From CAYWPG01 sp964460035 (GTDB taxonomy: Bacteria > Pseudomonadota > Gammaproteobacteria > Nitrococcales > AK92), in the NCBI GenBank assembly GCA_964460035.1, contig CAYWPG010000015.1, positions 1-64,000 on the forward strand: a DNA stretch of 64,000 nt. The letters run 5' to 3'. This document shows positions 62,486 through 64,000 of the stretch, one piece after another. Position 1 is the first letter of the stretch, and each line of letters begins with the position of its first letter. The translations under genes and the position numbers were made by a program. Under the pieces are notes generated by a model. That model was not told the DNA's origin, ran no database searches, and was given only the letters and a program-made list of their open reading frames with translations.

Positions 62486-63202
62486 ATGCAAACACCGCGC
62501 AACTCTCGCGTCGAGCTGGTAGAACGCTTCTTCCAGGGCACCGGACCGACTTATGACCTGATGGTCAACCTCGCCACCTTCGGCATAGACCGGCTCTGGA
62601 AACAGCGCATTTTGGAGTTGATCCCTGCGAATCCGACGCGCGTGCTGGATCTGGCCTGTGGGACCGGGATCGCCACCTTGGCGATCGCGCAGCGCTTCCC
62701 GCGCTGCCGGGTCGTGGGCGTGGAACTACGCGAAGAATATCTGGCCATCGCGCGGCAGAAGGCGCGCAAGCGGCCTCACGCCAATGTGGAGTGGGTGCTG
62801 AGCCGCGCCGAGGATTACGTCTCGGCAACACCCTTCGATTGCATCTGTTCCTCCTATCTGGCCAAGTATGCCGACCTGCCCGCTCTGGTGCGCAATGCCG
62901 GAACGATGCTTAAACCGGGCGGACTCTTGCTAATGCACGACTTCACTTATCCGCCCAAGCCGGCGCTGGTTTACCTGTGGCGGCTGTACTTCAAGTTCCT
63001 GCGCATGCTTGGCACACCGCTTTTCCCGGCCTGGCACAACATTTATCAAGAGCTGCCGCAGCTGATCGAGCAAACGCGCTGGACACAGGAGCTGACCGCG
63101 GAACTACAGGAGAGCGGGTTTACCCGAATTCGGCGCGAAGACTTGACGCTCTACGGCTCGGCCATAGTTACCGCCAACCACCCAGGCTCACGCAGCACTT
63201 AG
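62486..63202 (+). CDS. Class I SAM-dependent methyltransferase, UbiE/COQ5-like
   Basis: The 238-residue enzyme has motif I (VLDLACGTGIATLAIA), an acidic residue ending the next strand (VVGVELREEYL), and the later motifs (LKPGGLLLMHDFTYPPKP). The N-terminal FFQGTGPTYDLMVNLATFGIDRLWKQR is of the UbiE kind. The acceptor is likely a quinone or other prenyl lipid. It ends 15 bases inside the convergent polyprenyl synthetase gene, which supports a shared role in prenyl-lipid metabolism. The ATG at 62486 is chosen by homology, with AGGAGA some 12 bases upstream. Confidence 0.85.
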   Translation: MQTPRNSRVELVERFFQGTGPTYDLMVNLATFGIDRLWKQRILELIPANPTRVLDLACGTGIATLAIAQRFPRCRVVGVELREEYLAIARQKARKRPHANVEWVLSRAEDYVSATPFDCICSSYLAKYADLPALVRNAGTMLKPGGLLLMHDFTYPPKPALVYLWRLYFKFLRMLGTPLFPAWHNIYQELPQLIEQTRWTQELTAELQESGFTRIRREDLTLYGSAIVTANHPGSRST

Positions 63203-64000
63203 CGCCCGCACGATCTCTACCGGCGCCGCGCTCAGTAGCGGCGCATAAGGCCCACTCGGGAGACTGTGTGCCGTGTGCCGAACATTCTCCAAACGCAGGG
63301 CCAAGTCGGCACGCATGCGCTCACGCAATTGGGGACGAACCCAGTTCAGCCAGTCCATGAAGGCATCTTGCTGCCCCTCCAGCAGCCGGTCGAAGGGCGC
63401 GTCCACATCGATATCCGGACAGAAGTACAGCAATAACGGCGCAAGCAAGGCCGGCTGCACCGGCTCCGCCGCATCCACCAGGTCGTACAGATCGTCGGCG
63501 ACCTGATAAGCCTCGCCCAGCTGCACGCCGAACTCGAAGGCAACGTCCGCCAGCTCCGGTGTACTGCGCGCCGCGTTGGCGCCTAAACGGGCCGCCGCGC
63601 CGAATAGCGCGCCGGTCTTCAGATAGACGATCATCGGGTAGAGTTCGCGGCCGCGGCGCTCGTCATCGAACAGCGCAGGCTGCAGGTCGCTCAGATCCAG
63701 CGGCTCCTGATAGGCGCCGCTAGCCATGGTGGCGATGGCCTGCGCCAACGCCGCCCCATCCGCCGGGCTCAACTCCACCATCCGCTGCAGTGCCGTTGCG
63801 AAAATGACATCGCCCAGCAGCACCGCTTTGCGGCCGCCCGATACGGTCCAGAACGCGGGACGGCCTCGGCGCAGCCCATCGCCATCGACCAGGTCGTCGT
63901 GGATCAGCGACGCCGCATGCACGCACTCGACGGCAAGCGCGCGGGGAATGGCATCTTCCCTGGCGCCTCCCAAGGCCTCGCAGAGCAGGCAGACAAGGCA
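63188..64000 (-). CDS. Polyprenyl synthetase family protein, 5' end cut by window
   Basis: This trans-prenyltransferase makes a linear prenyl diphosphate. The first Asp-rich region is SLIHDDLVDGDGLRRGRP, with DDLVD as the DDxxD. The second is AYQVADDLYDLVD. The frame is open to base 64000, and the residues before 63973 (LLCEALGG) are typical of the family, so the true start lies outside. About 270 residues are visible. The chain length of the product cannot be read from this. The C-terminal 90 residues are divergent. Confidence 0.88.
   Translation of the reverse strand, partial: CLVCLLCEALGGAREDAIPRALAVECVHAASLIHDDLVDGDGLRRGRPAFWTVSGGRKAVLLGDVIFATALQRMVELSPADGAALAQAIATMASGAYQEPLDLSDLQPALFDDERRGRELYPMIVYLKTGALFGAAARLGANAARSTPELADVAFEFGVQLGEAYQVADDLYDLVDAAEPVQPALLAPLLLYFCPDIDVDAPFDRLLEGQQDAFMDWLNWVRPQLRERMRADLALRLENVRHTAHSLPSGPYAPLLSAAPVEIVRALSAA

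Overview
The window is a dense, GC-rich (roughly two-thirds by eye) chromosomal segment of a Gram-negative gammaproteobacterium. The evidence is LPS-core glycosyltransferases with an O-antigen ligase, a TonB receptor, an AcrAB-type RND pump, NudE, and a type I-E CRISPR-Cas set very close to the E. coli one. I cannot name the genus. There is no rRNA, tRNA or insertion sequence that I can see.

Layout. 1-8.9 kb: a complete type I-E CRISPR-Cas operon on the minus strand (cas3, cse1, cse2, cas7e, cas5e, cas6e, cas1, cas2), then a leader and the leader-proximal repeat at the left edge; the array continues outside the window. 9.2-13 kb: a copper chaperone pair, a RES-Xre toxin-antitoxin pair and a ChrA transporter. 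13.1-25.8 kb: a Fur-boxed TonB receptor, an ABC export module and an RND pump with divergent AcrR-type regulator and operator. 26-44.2 kb: three clusters for organosulfur scavenging. These are ssuADCB with a divergent LsfA-like gene; a flavin reductase-ssuE-nudE-ssuA-ssuC-SfnB-like-ssuB operon; and an AraC-AhpD-acyl-CoA-dehydrogenase-like-ABC operon. 44.6-50.9 kb: a six-gene LPS-core/O-antigen ligase operon. 50.9-59.7 kb: the sulfate transporter operon sbp-cysTWA, continuing into an alpha/beta hydrolase, a degenerate EAL protein and a sigma-54 activator, with a second sigma-54 activator divergent from sbp. 59.7-64 kb: a CadR/PbrR-like MerR gene and metal permease, a manganese riboswitch with a GDT1-type exporter, a methyltransferase, and a polyprenyl synthetase cut by the right edge.

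Main observation. The sulfur genes appear to form one sigma-54 regulon. Sites with the shape CCGT(T/G)-N6-(A/C)ACGG lie upstream of sbp, ssuA, the flavin reductase gene and, less perfectly, the AraC gene. They are mostly tandem with a period near 21 bp. Each lies about 55-85 bp upstream of a -24/-12 (GG-N10-GC-like) element. The ssuA sites lie between two diverging elements, one facing the odd LsfA-like gene. The two sigma-54 activators have nearly identical Fis-type DNA-binding helices and flank the sulfate transporter operon; one seems to be its last gene, which would give positive feedback. The sites and promoters were found by eye; the regulon is an inference from them.

Other points worth attention are two unannotated-size membrane miniproteins inside the sulfonate ABC operons, a divergent LsfA-like protein lacking key peroxiredoxin residues, a yybP-ykoY Mn riboswitch with a visible expression-platform hairpin, and a symmetrical operator-like dyad between cas3 and cse1.
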